DNA of 64,000 nt. Source: Fragilaria crotonensis (Eukaryota; Bacillariophyta; Fragilariophyceae; Fragilariales; Fragilariaceae). The notes beneath the pieces were generated by a model, which did not search any database, was not told where the DNA came from, and saw only the letters and a program-made list of their open reading frames with translations. Shown here in pieces: positions 10,610-21,065 of the stretch. The DNA lies in the NCBI GenBank assembly GCA_022925895.1, contig JAKSYS010000207.1, positions 1 to 64,000 of the forward strand, given 5' to 3'. The number at the start of each line of letters is the position of its first letter. Positions within the stretch are counted from its first letter, which is position 1. Position numbers and translations under genes: made by a program.

Positions 10610-10926
10610 TGTGATTTTACTACCTATCGGTACTATCTAACCTGTGATAGACGAATAGGATGTAAAGGGCTTTTAGAAATTTATAAATCGGTGTTAGCCA
10701 ATATTGTGAGTATTGATTGCAGATTATCATTTGATCCAGAATGTGGGGACATTAGTACCTTGACATAATGGTGACGTGATTGCAAGTATAATTCCTACCA
10801 CAATTGATACTGTACCAATGACCGAGTATTGTATCATGAGGTCATAATACGGTAAGTCGATTTGGGTAGCGTTGTCATACTGTGCCTAGCCGCACTGCTG
10901 TCCGGCTGCACCGTCGTATCATCACA
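10610..10926 (-). repeat. Copia-C 3' LTR
   Basis: Same 317 bp as 26584-26900. On the minus strand it follows the pol stop by about 40 bp and a short purine-rich stretch (GTGAGGGAG). Confidence 0.92.
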
Positions 10927-10965
10927 CTCCCTCACGCGTCCAAATTGAGCTCTGCGTTCAGCGCA

Positions 10966-11097
10966 TTACCATCCCATGACAGTGCGTCTGTGCTTTGCCA
11001 ATTGGATCTCGTTGAGAGCCTTTGTCAAGTAGTCGGCTGGCTGTTCTTCCGTTGCGATCGCATGGATACTTATCTCCTGCCGTTCCACGTAGTCTCC
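10966..11097 (-). CDS. Copia-C pol, C-terminal 43 residues split off by the transposon
   Basis: The minus strand reads GDYVERQEISIHAIATEEQP, then ADYLTKALNEIQLAKHR and TVMGW, then TAA at 10968-10966. ADYLTK is the conserved end of copia RNase H. The upstream part of the same ORF stops at the right transposon end (21066). With the transposon and one AT copy removed the histidine codon at the junction is rebuilt and the frame is continuous. Confidence 0.9.
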   Translation of the reverse strand, partial: GDYVERQEISIHAIATEEQPADYLTKALNEIQLAKHRRTVMGW

Positions 11098-11099
11098 AT

Positions 11100-11120
11100 C
11101 AGAAGGTACGTTTTGTTTAG
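11100..11120 (+). repeat. Terminal inverted repeat, left end
   Basis: CAGAAGGTACGTTTTGTTTA plus G pairs with the right end with two mismatches. It is preceded by target AT. Confidence 0.85.
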
Positions 11121-11631
11121 GTTGTCATTTTTTATTGAGAAATTTGTTGCATATTCACAATATTTGTTTGATATGTATTATTTTATGGCGGTTTCATACA
11201 TTAATACGGCGTCTTTTGTAAGTCTCCGACACTTTAATGTTTGTCTTAACGAACATCTATTGGATGTATAGCATTCGTGTTGTAATGATAACAAATAGAA
11301 GAAAATTTTGTTCAGTATATCACAATTATGATGATCAAAACAACAGTGGATGATTTCTTAACAACATTGAGTTCTTTCATAAAATTGTTTGATTTTCGAT
11401 TACTCAATTGTCGATTCAAAGCCTCAACATTTTCCCGCATCTTCGAAAACATCTTTCGTTTTCTTACCATTTTCCTCGAGGCTATTGAAATAGAATTGTG
11501 AATTCCTGCCAAGTGGTTTCTTTACTCGTCGCAATTCTTATTTTATATCTTCAAGGCATTTGTTTCATTTTACAGCATTTTTTGTGCACATGCAAAATCT
11601 CACAGCTTGTTTCTAAAATTGTTTCTTGAAA
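11121..11631. promoter_or_regulatory. AT-rich left subterminal region of the transposon
   Basis: About 510 bp with no supported gene, AT-rich, in front of the transposase ATG. It should hold the transposase promoter and binding sites. No clear repeated motif was found by eye. Confidence 0.4.
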
Positions 11632-14600
11632 ATGGCATCGGGCTCAACTAGTGGTATTACCTCTTCTTCGCGATGTGCTGGTTGTCATCGATTGTTCAAG
11701 AGGCTTTCAACTCACATTGCTCAGAGTCCCATTTGCGAGCAGCTCTACACAACATGCCACGAGTTCATTTCTGGTAGTGTTCTTCGTAACAATGATGCGG
11801 CAACACAATCCTCACCACTAAGGAGAAGCGGACGGCTTTCATCAAATGATTTGTCATCTGTGACTCATCCACTTTCTGGGAATCTTTCTTCGACAAGGAA
11901 GCCGGCAAATGGTCCAGCATTGACTCGAAAGACGAACGTGCAATCGTCAAAAGTGGACGCATCATCAGGTATAGCCAGGACTAGCAAAGAGCGTTGTTTC
12001 GAGGATGGTAAGATTGAAGATGATCGCGAGGATGGATTCCCATCATTAGATGATGCACTTCCTTGGAACAATGAGGGAGAAGATCCTCACGTTGACGGAG
12101 AAGGGGCACCCGATCGATGTGTGCTGAAACTGTATGAGGAACTGCTTGAGTTGCGTTCAAATCCACTTGGCCTCGACCGATTCTCTCGAGAGGAAAAGGT
12201 CCATATTGAATTGCTACACCTTCTCAAGGAGCTAAATGCACCTCTCAATGCATTTACTCGTATTCTTAATTGGTCAGCTCAAGCCAACAGTAATGGACAT
12301 ATATTCCAGGTGGACTGCCAACCATCCCGAGAGAAGGTTGTACAAAAGTTGTATTGCAGGTACAACATGAAGGGATTAATACCAAAGGAGAAGCAGCTCT
12401 ATCTGCCTTATTCAAAGAGGATCGTATCCATGGTGTATTTTGATGCCTCTCAAGTCTTCGCATCTCTCCTCTCGTGCCCTCTTCTGAATCGCGACGAAAA
12501 CTATTTGTTTCATGAACATAAGGATCCTTTTGTTGAACCCTCAAAGTCTGGTGACATTGGAGACATCAATACAGGTCGTTGTTACCGCAGGACGTACAAA
12601 GAACTTGTCAAGAAAAAGGGTGTCGACATGATTTTACCAACAGTCGTAGCAATGGACAAGACACAAGTAGACACATATGGTCGGATGCAGATGGAACCCA
12701 TGACTATATCTCATGGCCTTCTCAAGCATGGTGTTCGATCGCAGCATAGCGCAATGCGAATCCTTGGCTATATATGCCAATTTCCAGCACACAAGCCGAC
12801 AAGCAAAAAAGGTAGAAAGTCTGGGTTTGCTCCCACCATGGCTGCCGATGTTCCTGACGGCACTGTTATTGGTCAAGTTGCACTGAAGTCTATTCCCAAT
12901 GTGAGCTGGTCCACTTACATCCTTAACGAGATGCACATGCAGATCAAGTTCATCCTCGAAGAATCCGGCTTCCTTGACTTGCAACGCAAGGGATTCAATT
13001 GGATGTTACATTACGATGGGAAGGTTTATCCCATTGTACTGCATCCTTACATCCCATTCATAATTGGCGATACTGAGGGCCATGATCGTCTATGTGGGCA
13101 TTATACAGCTCGCTTCAGCTCCGTTAAGCAACTTTGTCGCGTGTGCGAATGTCCCACCCTTGAATCTGATACTCAAAGGCGAAGTATCGCCACAGGAATC
13201 CAGCTGCTATCAACAAGCTGGTCAGATCGGGTGATTTGGAAGGGCTGAAAGCAATGTCGCAGAACTATCTGGTCAACGGCTTTGACAAGGTTCGTTTTGG
13301 TCTCCATAATAAGAGGGGAATATTTGGGGCGTGTCCTGGTGAGATGTTGCACCTCATTTCCTTGGGCTGGTTTAAATACTGTCTCGAAGCGTTCGCAGCT
13401 CAAGCAGGCGGTCGCGACTCCTTGTCCCTGAAATATTATGATCGACTGTGTGCTTCCATTGGTGGGCGATTGTCACGACACAGCGACCGCGATCTCCCAA
13501 GAATGAACTTCCCAAAAGGATTTTCTTCCGGCACCAATTTGATGGGGCACGAGATAACAGGATGCCTGTTGGTGAAGTTGTTTGCAATGCACACAACCAG
13601 ATTCAGACAAATATTCACACCGCCCCTGCCACCCAAAAACGGTGCAAAGAAGTCGAAGAACAAGTCGAAAGTCAAGGACCCAAAGAAGTTGAAAGTTAAG
13701 GACCCAGAACTACAAAGGCTGAGCAACGAGGCACATCTTGCGGATTGGATACTCGTTGTATCATCCCTCCTCCAGTGGCACCAATGGATGAAGCAATCCA
13801 CCATTTCAAAAGCGCAAGTCACAAAATCACATTGTGCAGTGCAGTGGCTGATGCGTCAAATGGCAAGTGTCTCACCGAGAGCGAGTGGAATGGGCAATAA
13901 CACTATCAAGACCCACTTGGTCCTACACCTCAGCGAAGACATCCTCGATCATGGGGTTCCTGAGAACGTTAATAGTGCCTATGCCGAATCAGCACACATA
14001 CCTCTATCAAAGATCACGGCAAGGAACACCCAAAACGTGCGAAGACATTCACAAGGCAGGCGGCACACAGGTACATCGAAAACCTTGCTATTGCCTCCGC
14101 ATGGCAAGACATGCAGCAGGATATCATTCACAAGGGCGGTAGTTCTTTGCGACTGCTGCTGGAAAGTCCGGTGAAGACGATGCACTTCCAACAATGTCTG
14201 GCCGACAATTCACAATCTCACGGAGGGTTGGGGATCCAAGCCCTAGCTTCCGCTGGAATCGGACGTATCCCACAGACAATCCTGGTGGCGACTCCTTGTC
14301 TCGCAGTGCAATGCATTTCCTTGGGCAACATTGTTTGCTGCCCTTTTGACCGATGGGAAGCTTCCATGCTTCACAGAGTTCATTTGCGTCAATGGGCATA
14401 AGTATCGTGCACATCCAAGCATATACGATGGCAAACCTTGGAATGACCATGCAATGGTTGAGTGGCACGGCTTCCAATATCCACTACCGGCATTTATCCA
14501 CACCTTTGTTGACCTTCGTCACTTGCCCTGAGGTGCACGGATTGCCCTTCAAGAATCGGGACAGCCATCAATAAAAGAAGCAGGAGTGTACGCTCTCATA

Positions 14601-15229
14601 CACTCCTTTGATGCAATCGACGAGGAAGTGAGGGAATTCTCCAACACAATGATAGGTCGTTACAAACTAAATCGCAAGGATGCGAAATCAAAGCCAACAT
14701 TGTTCATGGTTAACGTCAACAACCTTGTCGCACCAACCATAGGCATTCGCGATGTCGGAGCGGAGGAGTATTACCTTTCCTTTTCCGGAGGAAAGACGAA
14801 TGGGTAACGTCATGGGACTCGATGATCAACAAGTGTCATGAATCGCGAGATTCACCTTCGTTAGAAAGTGACTACGAGGAGGAAGAGGTTGACGATGAAG
14901 ACAATGTTGATGATGAAGAGGATGTTGACGACGAAGATGATGTTGACAACGAAGATGATGTTGATGATGAAGATGATGTTGATGACAAAGATGATGGTGA
15001 CGACGAAGATGATGTTGATGATGAAGATGATGTTGACGACGAAGATGATGTTGATGACGACGAAGATGATGTTGATGACAAAGAAGGTGATGTTGATGAC
15101 GAAGGTGATGGCGACAACGAGGAGGAGGATGGTGCCAATGATGAATATGACAGCGTCCACAACAAAGAAGATTCTGATGGGGTAGTGGTGCAACCTTACG
15201 CGAACAAGAAGAAGCGTAGGAGGTACTAA
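11632..15229 (+). pseudogene. Plavaka-like DDE transposase, frameshifted
   Basis: The first ATG is at 11632 (an upstream in-frame TTG is not used as a start in eukaryotes). Residues about 14-38 are a zinc finger, CAGCHRLFKRLSTHIAQSPIC. Conserved acidic sites follow: aspartate in VVAMDKTQVD (residue about 342), aspartate in IIGDTEGHDR (about 480) and the GACPGEMLH block near 13,330-13,350. C-terminal blocks include HPSIYDGKPW and FVDLRH. It then ends in an Asp-Glu-Val repeat tract and a basic tail KKKRRRY. The frame changes near 13,170, 14,025 and 14,330 and has a stop at 14529-14531, so this copy should not make a full transposase. The enzyme would cut and paste the element in the nucleus. 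Confidence 0.82.
14888..15115 (+). repeat. 18-bp coding minisatellite (Asp/Glu/Val)
   Basis: Imperfect tandem copies of an 18-bp unit of the type GATGATGTTGATGACGAA, about 12 units. They code for DDVDDE repeats at the transposase C-terminus. The opposite-strand frames over it are shadows. Confidence 0.85.
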
Positions 15230-15313
15230 AGAATCCAACAATAGACAAGCATTTATTCATGAATGACATTTCGAAGCCTGCGATCATCCTGTAGTAGTAA
15301 GTGGCGGACTTCG

Positions 15314-17127
15314 TCATGTACGCCTCTTCTTTGGAATCCTGTAGTTATCAATGTTCTCTTGTTGTGACAAGGGCCCCGCCTCCTTGGCCTCTGGTGCATG
15401 CGCTTGTGGATCATGCTGCTCATGCGCATTGTCGGCACCATCCTCGTCATGGCCACCACGAACGCTACTGTCTCCATTCTGATGATCGCCAACTTCTTTC
15501 TCGCAAGAATCAACAACACCCAACTTGTTGCTTGCCTGACACTGCGCTCTCCCTGCCTTCACTACCTTTTCCTTCGCGGCGGTGAACGTTCCATACAGCT
15601 TGTTACCAAACTTCTTGCGATCGAAACCAACTTTTCCACCGCTGAGTCCGTCAGGCTGGGAGATCGACGTACAGTGTCTGATTACACGACCATCCCAACT
15701 GATTGCCACACCATGTCCAAGTTTAATAGCCAGGCCAGCGAAAGGTTTCCCCTCCAATTGCTCTCCATGTGCCCCCCGCCGGGGTGCCCGTTTGCCGTGG
15801 ACGTTCGGCAGAACAAAATACCAGTTGGCACCACAGCCGGGAATCTCTTCCGTCCAAACACTGTAGCCTTGTGAAGCGTCGTGCACGTCGAAGTGCGACG
15901 AATTACCAAGGTTGACACTCATGTCAATAGTAAATCCTGCGCTACGTTTTTTATGGGGGTCACCTTCCATTGGTGAGATAGGCTGGAGACCAGTATCGGA
16001 TTCCGTGTCCTCATCACAGCCAGCACCTGAGGGAAGAAAACTTCCCCACATCGTGCCAAACAAAGGACCATATTTCGCAGAAGGCGCTCGGGAACCATCA
16101 GATTCGAAGCATAGGGACGCATCGCACCATTAAAGTCAAAGCCAGTACCAATGGCGTGCATTGTGCCAACATCACCACCTTTAGACCTCACACTCCCACC
16201 CTTTCCCAGTCGACGGTTCAACACAGTGTTGTGGAATGTGATGTGGTTCAATGCCCCAAGTAGGTGCGTGTGGTGGTCCCATTCGTCACGATACATAGCA
16301 GATTGTCGGTCGGCTTCGCCATCAACGACCATCAGGTTCCTGATCATAACCACCGACTGCCGATCAGCACAATGACCCACAGTGTCAACATCAATCCAAA
16401 CATCCACGTAGTGATCGAGTGCTGGATCGATGATCCAACACTGTTCAGGGAGCCTAAAGTGGTGGCAACCCATGGCATAGTGGCGGCCATTCATCCTCGC
16501 ACTGTTGGACCTCGCCAGACGGCGGTTATACTCAGCCTTCAAAACACCTTGCGGCCAACAGCCAATATCCTGGCCGTTGAAAATGTCCGGTGGCAGCATG
16601 GGACCATCACTGTCATGACACTGTACTGCCCTATAGATTATGCGATTCTGTCGTCGTGCAATTGTTTTGTGGAGTGAAATCCTCCAAGCCGACACACGGT
16701 TGAAGTCGCGATAGTACTTTGCAGACCATCGGGTATCCGAAAACCTTTCACGTAGCCATCCTTGCCAAATGTGTACGTGACTTCGGCAACTCCTGTAACA
16801 CCACTGCTGGATAGCGGCGTCACTGTTCTCTTCATGCGCAGCCAGCTCATGTCGAGAGGAATGAGTGACTTTGCAACCCCCGCATCACCTTTGCGGCGCT
16901 CCCGTGCACAGTAAAACACGCCACACTGAGGCATAAACAGAATCATTGTCCTGAACTTGTAATCGAATGCATCGTTGAGGTCCTCAGGTTTGTAACACCA
17001 GACCGTTACAACTTTGTCCGGATCAACGGGAAGTTTACTATTATTCTTATCCCCGCCCTTACCCGCAAACAAGCAATCATTGTCGTCGCCTCCATATGGA
17101 TCGTCAGTGACATCGTTCATGTTAACG

Positions 17128-17171
<44 letters not shown>

Positions 17172-17693
17172 GTTGTTGTCATCCTTGTCAGACTTCCCAT
17201 TCGGGGAAAACTCCTTGCTGGTTTTCCTTTTGGGGCGAAGGTGCCGGTTAAGAATGACGTCCATGACGTAAAATTCTTCGAGATAATCAGACATAGTTCC
17301 ATGACTAGGGAACATGTCACCCATCTCACGGAGACGGAAAGGCTCGTCGCATCCAAAAGCATCAGCAATCCATCTGGTGGGAGTGTTGCATATTGTGGGC
17401 TCACCAAGAATCCGATTGTCTTCCTTCGTCACACTCTGCTGAAAGCGCAAAGTAAATGCCTCTCGCTTTGATGGGATCAGAGCCCTAGACAAGAGTGCCA
17501 TCGCCTGATTTTGGGACGGCAGATATTCACGTGGACTACGTCCCTCTGGAACCGAAGTATCCCCATCTCCAGCGGCGTCTTGTTCGTCGTTCGAGAGCCG
17601 CGGCGATGATCCCATGCTCAAAACTGATGCCTGGCAAGGCGATGTTCTCTTCGACTTCGCAATCAGATCACTATCACGTCGATTGGACGACAT
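15314..17693 (-). pseudogene. Transposon-borne putative 2OG/Fe(II) dioxygenase, frameshifted
   Basis: Starts at an ATG at 17693 in a Ser-rich, hydrophilic head; after about 160 residues comes a run of aspartates coded by a trinucleotide repeat. A middle part has VTVWCYKPEDLNDAFDYKFR and RNRIIYRAVQ-type blocks. The C-terminal third (frame 16063-15314) contains SSHFDVHDASQGYSVW, with an HxD pair at about 15,887-15,895. This is followed 73 residues after the first histidine by DGRVIRHCTSI with a histidine at 15,674-15,676. HxD...H at that spacing is the iron site of double-stranded beta-helix dioxygenases such as TET/JBP and prolyl hydroxylases. The 2OG-binding basic residue is not certain. Frames change near 16,670 and 16,060-16,110. 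In fungi TET/JBP genes ride on KDZ-type transposons, which makes a DNA-modifying role possible but unproven. Confidence 0.5.
17127..17171 (-). repeat. Trinucleotide microsatellite coding poly-Asp
   Basis: About 15 ATC/GAT units in the frame of the minus-strand gene, giving a run of aspartates. Length is likely variable between copies. Confidence 0.85.
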
Positions 17694-18756
17694 GGTATTC
17701 CTCTTCCCGCTGTATGGCAGGAAAAGGAAAAAATGTCTTGTTCAGAACCTCTCACTGCTGTATGGCAGTGCAACGAGCGCGTGATGGATGAAACAACCTC
17801 CACTCTCCGCTGTATGGCAGGAGGAAAGGATGCGACAACAACACAAGAGAACGATCCGACAGTGATAAGCTACTTCTTGCAAAGTGCTTCAAAGAACACA
17901 ATTTGAAAGGTTGTGTACAAACTGTGAGTGATAGAAAGCCATACACTTGCGAATGGCAACGACGTAGTACAGCGTGTACGACACATACTGAAGACTTAAA
18001 AATTACTCTGAGTACTTTACTCTAAGTACATTTTTTTAATGCATACATTTTATAGGTAATGTATACCATGTGACTTGACCCAAAAAGTTCAGGAGCACAG
18101 AAATCACTCTAAGTACTCTCAATACACACGGCAAGGGTGGCGAGCACATGGTCGGTGCATACCAAATAGCTACGCCGTAATGAGTGTGTTTATCACATGA
18201 CCGATATGTGATAAACAACAATGCAGATGTATACTACGCAGAGTAGTATACCAAAGTATTGTAGATAGAAAAATTTAATATGTACTAATGTGATATTATT
18301 TTGTATCGCGAAAAATTTGTGGCGTATGGAAGAACGTATGTAACATTATAATGATTAATATGATATAAAATGTAACGGACGCACCATATTTACAGAAACA
18401 ATGCCAAAACACATGTTACTTGAATAGTATGATTAGTACCCAAATTAGTCGAAGTAACTTGTCACGCGAAACATTATGAAACATCAACTGACAATAAACA
18501 AACTATATTACAATACAGATTGAAGTTTAAGGTGGATTAATTACATAATCACTATACAAGGGTCAATATATGCGATTTCAAAAAGATATGTTCACAAGAT
18601 TGTTCAACAATGCACGACTTCATTCAAACAAGGCAAAAACATACTAAGCACGCAATAGTAGCCTTGCAACATATCGCATAGAATTTGCTGTTCATCAATA
18701 GTTTAATAGTTTGATAAGACTACCACTTCCCACTCTCCTTCTTGTGTACATCCATC
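17694..18756. promoter_or_regulatory. Divergent promoter region inside the transposon
   Basis: About 1 kb between the heads of the minus-strand dioxygenase-like gene and the plus-strand third gene. It is AT-rich from 18.0 kb on. Near the minus gene it holds three copies of GCTGTATGGCAG. No coding frame is supported. Confidence 0.5.
17709..17820. promoter_or_regulatory. Three copies of GCTGTATGGCAG
   Basis: Exact 12-mers at 17709-17720, 17757-17768 and 17809-17820, spaced 48 and 52 bp, immediately upstream of the minus-strand gene start. They may be sites for the element's own DNA-binding protein or a promoter element. Confidence 0.55.
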
Positions 18757-20679
18757 ATGGGTCCATTGCCAGCTACGAAAGACAACGGTCCACCGGAGGA
18801 GACAGCTTCGGAAGACGAGGGTCCACCGGAGGAGATGATGATTCCTCCTCGTCGCAAGTCCCCTCGCACCCGTAAAAAAGAAGCGAAGGCGACAAGAGTG
18901 GCGGCGATTGAGGAGGAGTTCCAGAAGACTGCAAGGAGGCAACTGAACCAGAATCCAAAGAACAAGACGAATGAAAAAGGTACGAACAAGACGAATGAAA
19001 AAGGTACGAACAAGACGAATGAAAAAGGTACGAACAAGACGAATGAAAAAAGTAAGAAGAATGTTGTAAGTACTAGTACCAACCAGAATGATGAGGGAAC
19101 CACTGCTGCGGCTCCAATTGATGAGCGAACCGCTGCTGCTGATTCACTTAATACCGACGACAAGAAGAGGAAGAACAAGAACCCGCAGGTAAGCACGAAT
19201 ACTACCAACAAATCGAGTAAGGGCGCAGCAAAAGTGGCAAAACTTGTGAAGAAGACGGTGGCACGTAGGGTGGTGACAAGGCGTAACCCGGCACCACCTG
19301 AAGAAGAGGAAGAGCAAACATCGGATGACGATAAATCATCGGTGGCAGAAATTGTTTTGGTACGTACAGTGGGTACGAAACATAATCCAAAACCACGTGT
19401 AAAGGAAGAGGAAGAAGAAGAGCAAAACTCCGCTGCTAATCATTCACCAGATCCACCACGCTATGTCAATAGGGACGATGTTGATGATGACGAGGAATAT
19501 GAAACTAGCTACCATACTGCTGACCATTCATCATCAGATGATGACGATGACATTCTTGTGGACAATGAAAATGAAGAAGCAGTGGTGGATTGTGATCAGG
19601 AGGATTTGTCAACTTCAAGCGACGAGGAGTACGAAAGGCCAAGGGGGCGTAGGGACAACGAGTATACTACGGGTCATACAGCCAGTAAAATCCCAACGGT
19701 TGCGGTTGTTGCCAAAGCACCAACAAGTGCTGCCGCATCAACTCTGGGACTTGATGGTGAAACGCTCCACATACGCGGGATGTCGCGATCGCAGTCAATT
19801 AAAAATCGGCAAAAACATGTCACTGACCGTGTACGAGTATTTGTCAAATCCGATATCTTCAGGAAGATCAAGTTTATAAACAGTGATGCGAGTTTTCAAC
19901 AGGCAATCAGGTTGGTGATGGATCATGAGAATGTGCCGGAACAGCAGCGTGGTCATTTCCAGATGCTATACGAGAGCGTGTTTAATGAAGCCTTGAACAC
20001 CAAACGAAGTTCTTGTGAGCAATCGGGTGGAAAGATTGTTCGAGAAACCATCGCCAAGTTTAAATTGACTGGAGAGGAATTGTTCACAATGGACGAGCTC
20101 TGTAAGCTGAGAAGAGCCACAACGGAACGCGAGTTGCAAGCTTTCTATTGGTTTTTGGAACATACTTGGAATGCGTGTGCGGAAGGAGGTATTGGGGAAA
20201 GCACAAGACAAGGCAGTTGATTTCGAAGCAAGAGAGCCCGGTGGTCGTGGCAGAATTGTCACAAAAGTGACGAGGCATTTGCGTTACTAATGTTTGAAAA
20301 TTATATTGATAAGTGGAAATCCATGCCTCCTGTTGCTGATGAGGCCGAAGATTCTGATTCAGAGCAAGGACAACGAAAGAAGAAAGCGAAACCTAGACAG
20401 CGAGGAGCATACACACGAACAAAAAGTGGGCACTGCAAATACGGTGGGTGGAGTCATGAGGGAATCGCACGATTCAATGAACTTTACAGCCTTGTGCAGG
20501 AAGACAGGCAATGCACCCAAGCAGAGGCAATGGAGAAGCAATTACTGGCGTTTTGCATGAGTCAGGCAGGTCTAGTGCATGGACGAGATGCACGAGGAGG
20601 AGAACAAGACAATGACACTGCAGTGCCAGCAGCAATGACTGCAACCTTTGTTGAGGCGGCATGGGATTTAGATGATTGA
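18757..20679 (+). pseudogene. Transposon-borne charged protein with conserved KYGGW C-terminal block
   Basis: ATG at 18757. The first 250 residues are lysine-, glutamate- and asparagine-rich with an 8-residue repeat (KTNEKGTN). An acidic tract follows, then an ordered helical part with SIKNRQKHVTDRVRVFVKSD and FQMLYESVFNEALN. A TGA at 20218-20220 interrupts the frame; the same frame reopens at once and gives LLMFENYIDKW, GAYTRTKSGHCKYGGWSHEG and IARFNELYSLV. No enzyme motif is visible. DNA binding is plausible from composition and from being on a transposon. The stop could be a nonsense mutation or hide two compensating indels. Confidence 0.6.
18960..19052 (+). repeat. 24-bp coding minisatellite
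   Basis: About four copies of a unit beginning AACAAGACGAATGAAAAAGG and followed by TACG, coding KTNEKGTN repeats. Confidence 0.85.
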
Positions 20680-21044
20680 GAACGACTGTTTTGCTGAACG
20701 ACAAAAGAAAGTAAAGAATCGATAAGATAGTAATACACGGTATCTATGTGCAAGGGATGTTGCGTTCAGAACATATATGGATGACGGTGATGTACCAATT
20801 ATAGTTTGAATTAAACATAATATGATTATGAACCGACTCTTATAAATTGATGTAATTGCTGAGTACGTAACATAAACGTTTTAATCTCAACAAATATGTT
20901 TTGTGCTTGTTTTGTTTGAGACAAATAAATTGCAAATCAACTTTATGAAGCTGTTGCGCAATATTTGTTTTATTCATAACCAAAAATAGTGAAAAGGTAC
21001 TGATCGGTCATAATTTAATGTTTGGAACTAAACATCTAAAAAAA
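20680..21044. other. AT-rich right subterminal region of the transposon
   Basis: No supported gene. It presumably contains the 3' UTR of the third gene and transposase binding sites next to the right inverted repeat. Confidence 0.5.
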
Positions 21045-21065
21045 CTAAACAATACGCACCTTCTG
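21045..21065 (-). repeat. Terminal inverted repeat, right end
   Basis: On the minus strand it reads CAGAAGGTGCGTATTGTTTA plus G, matching the left end at 19 of 21 positions. Target AT follows at 21066-21067. Confidence 0.85.

Larger units (their letters stand above)
11100..21065 (+). mobile_element. Plavaka-like (CMC/EnSpm superfamily) DNA transposon with three gene units
   Basis: 9,966 bp bounded by 21-bp inverted repeats starting CAGAAGG and a 2-bp AT target duplication (11098-11099, 21066-21067). Gene order: DDE transposase (plus, 11.6-15.2 kb), a putative 2OG/Fe(II) dioxygenase gene (minus, 17.7-15.3 kb) and a lysine- and acid-rich protein of unknown role (plus, 18.8-20.7 kb). Genes two and three diverge from a shared 1-kb region. 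The transposase N-terminal zinc finger and its three conserved acidic blocks fit the Plavaka family best known from fungi. Both junctions lie in the Copia-C RNase H coding region. Confidence 0.85.

Noticed and set aside
7646-10926. A single 3.3-kb solo LTR, because both ends of this segment recur elsewhere in the window
   Set aside because: The two repeated ends belong to different elements: 7646-8549 is the Copia-B LTR and 10610-10926 is the Copia-C LTR. The coding frame between them continues at 26907.
10882-11271. 129-residue plus-strand frame across the Copia-C/transposon junction
   Set aside because: It spans an LTR, antisense pol and a transposon end, so it cannot be an old gene.
14826-15317. 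Cys/His-rich and Ser-rich minus-strand frames over the acidic repeat
   Set aside because: They are antisense readings of an 18-bp minisatellite in the transposase frame.
14888-19052. CRISPR-like arrays from regularly spaced repeats
   Set aside because: The repeats are contiguous coding minisatellites without unique spacers.
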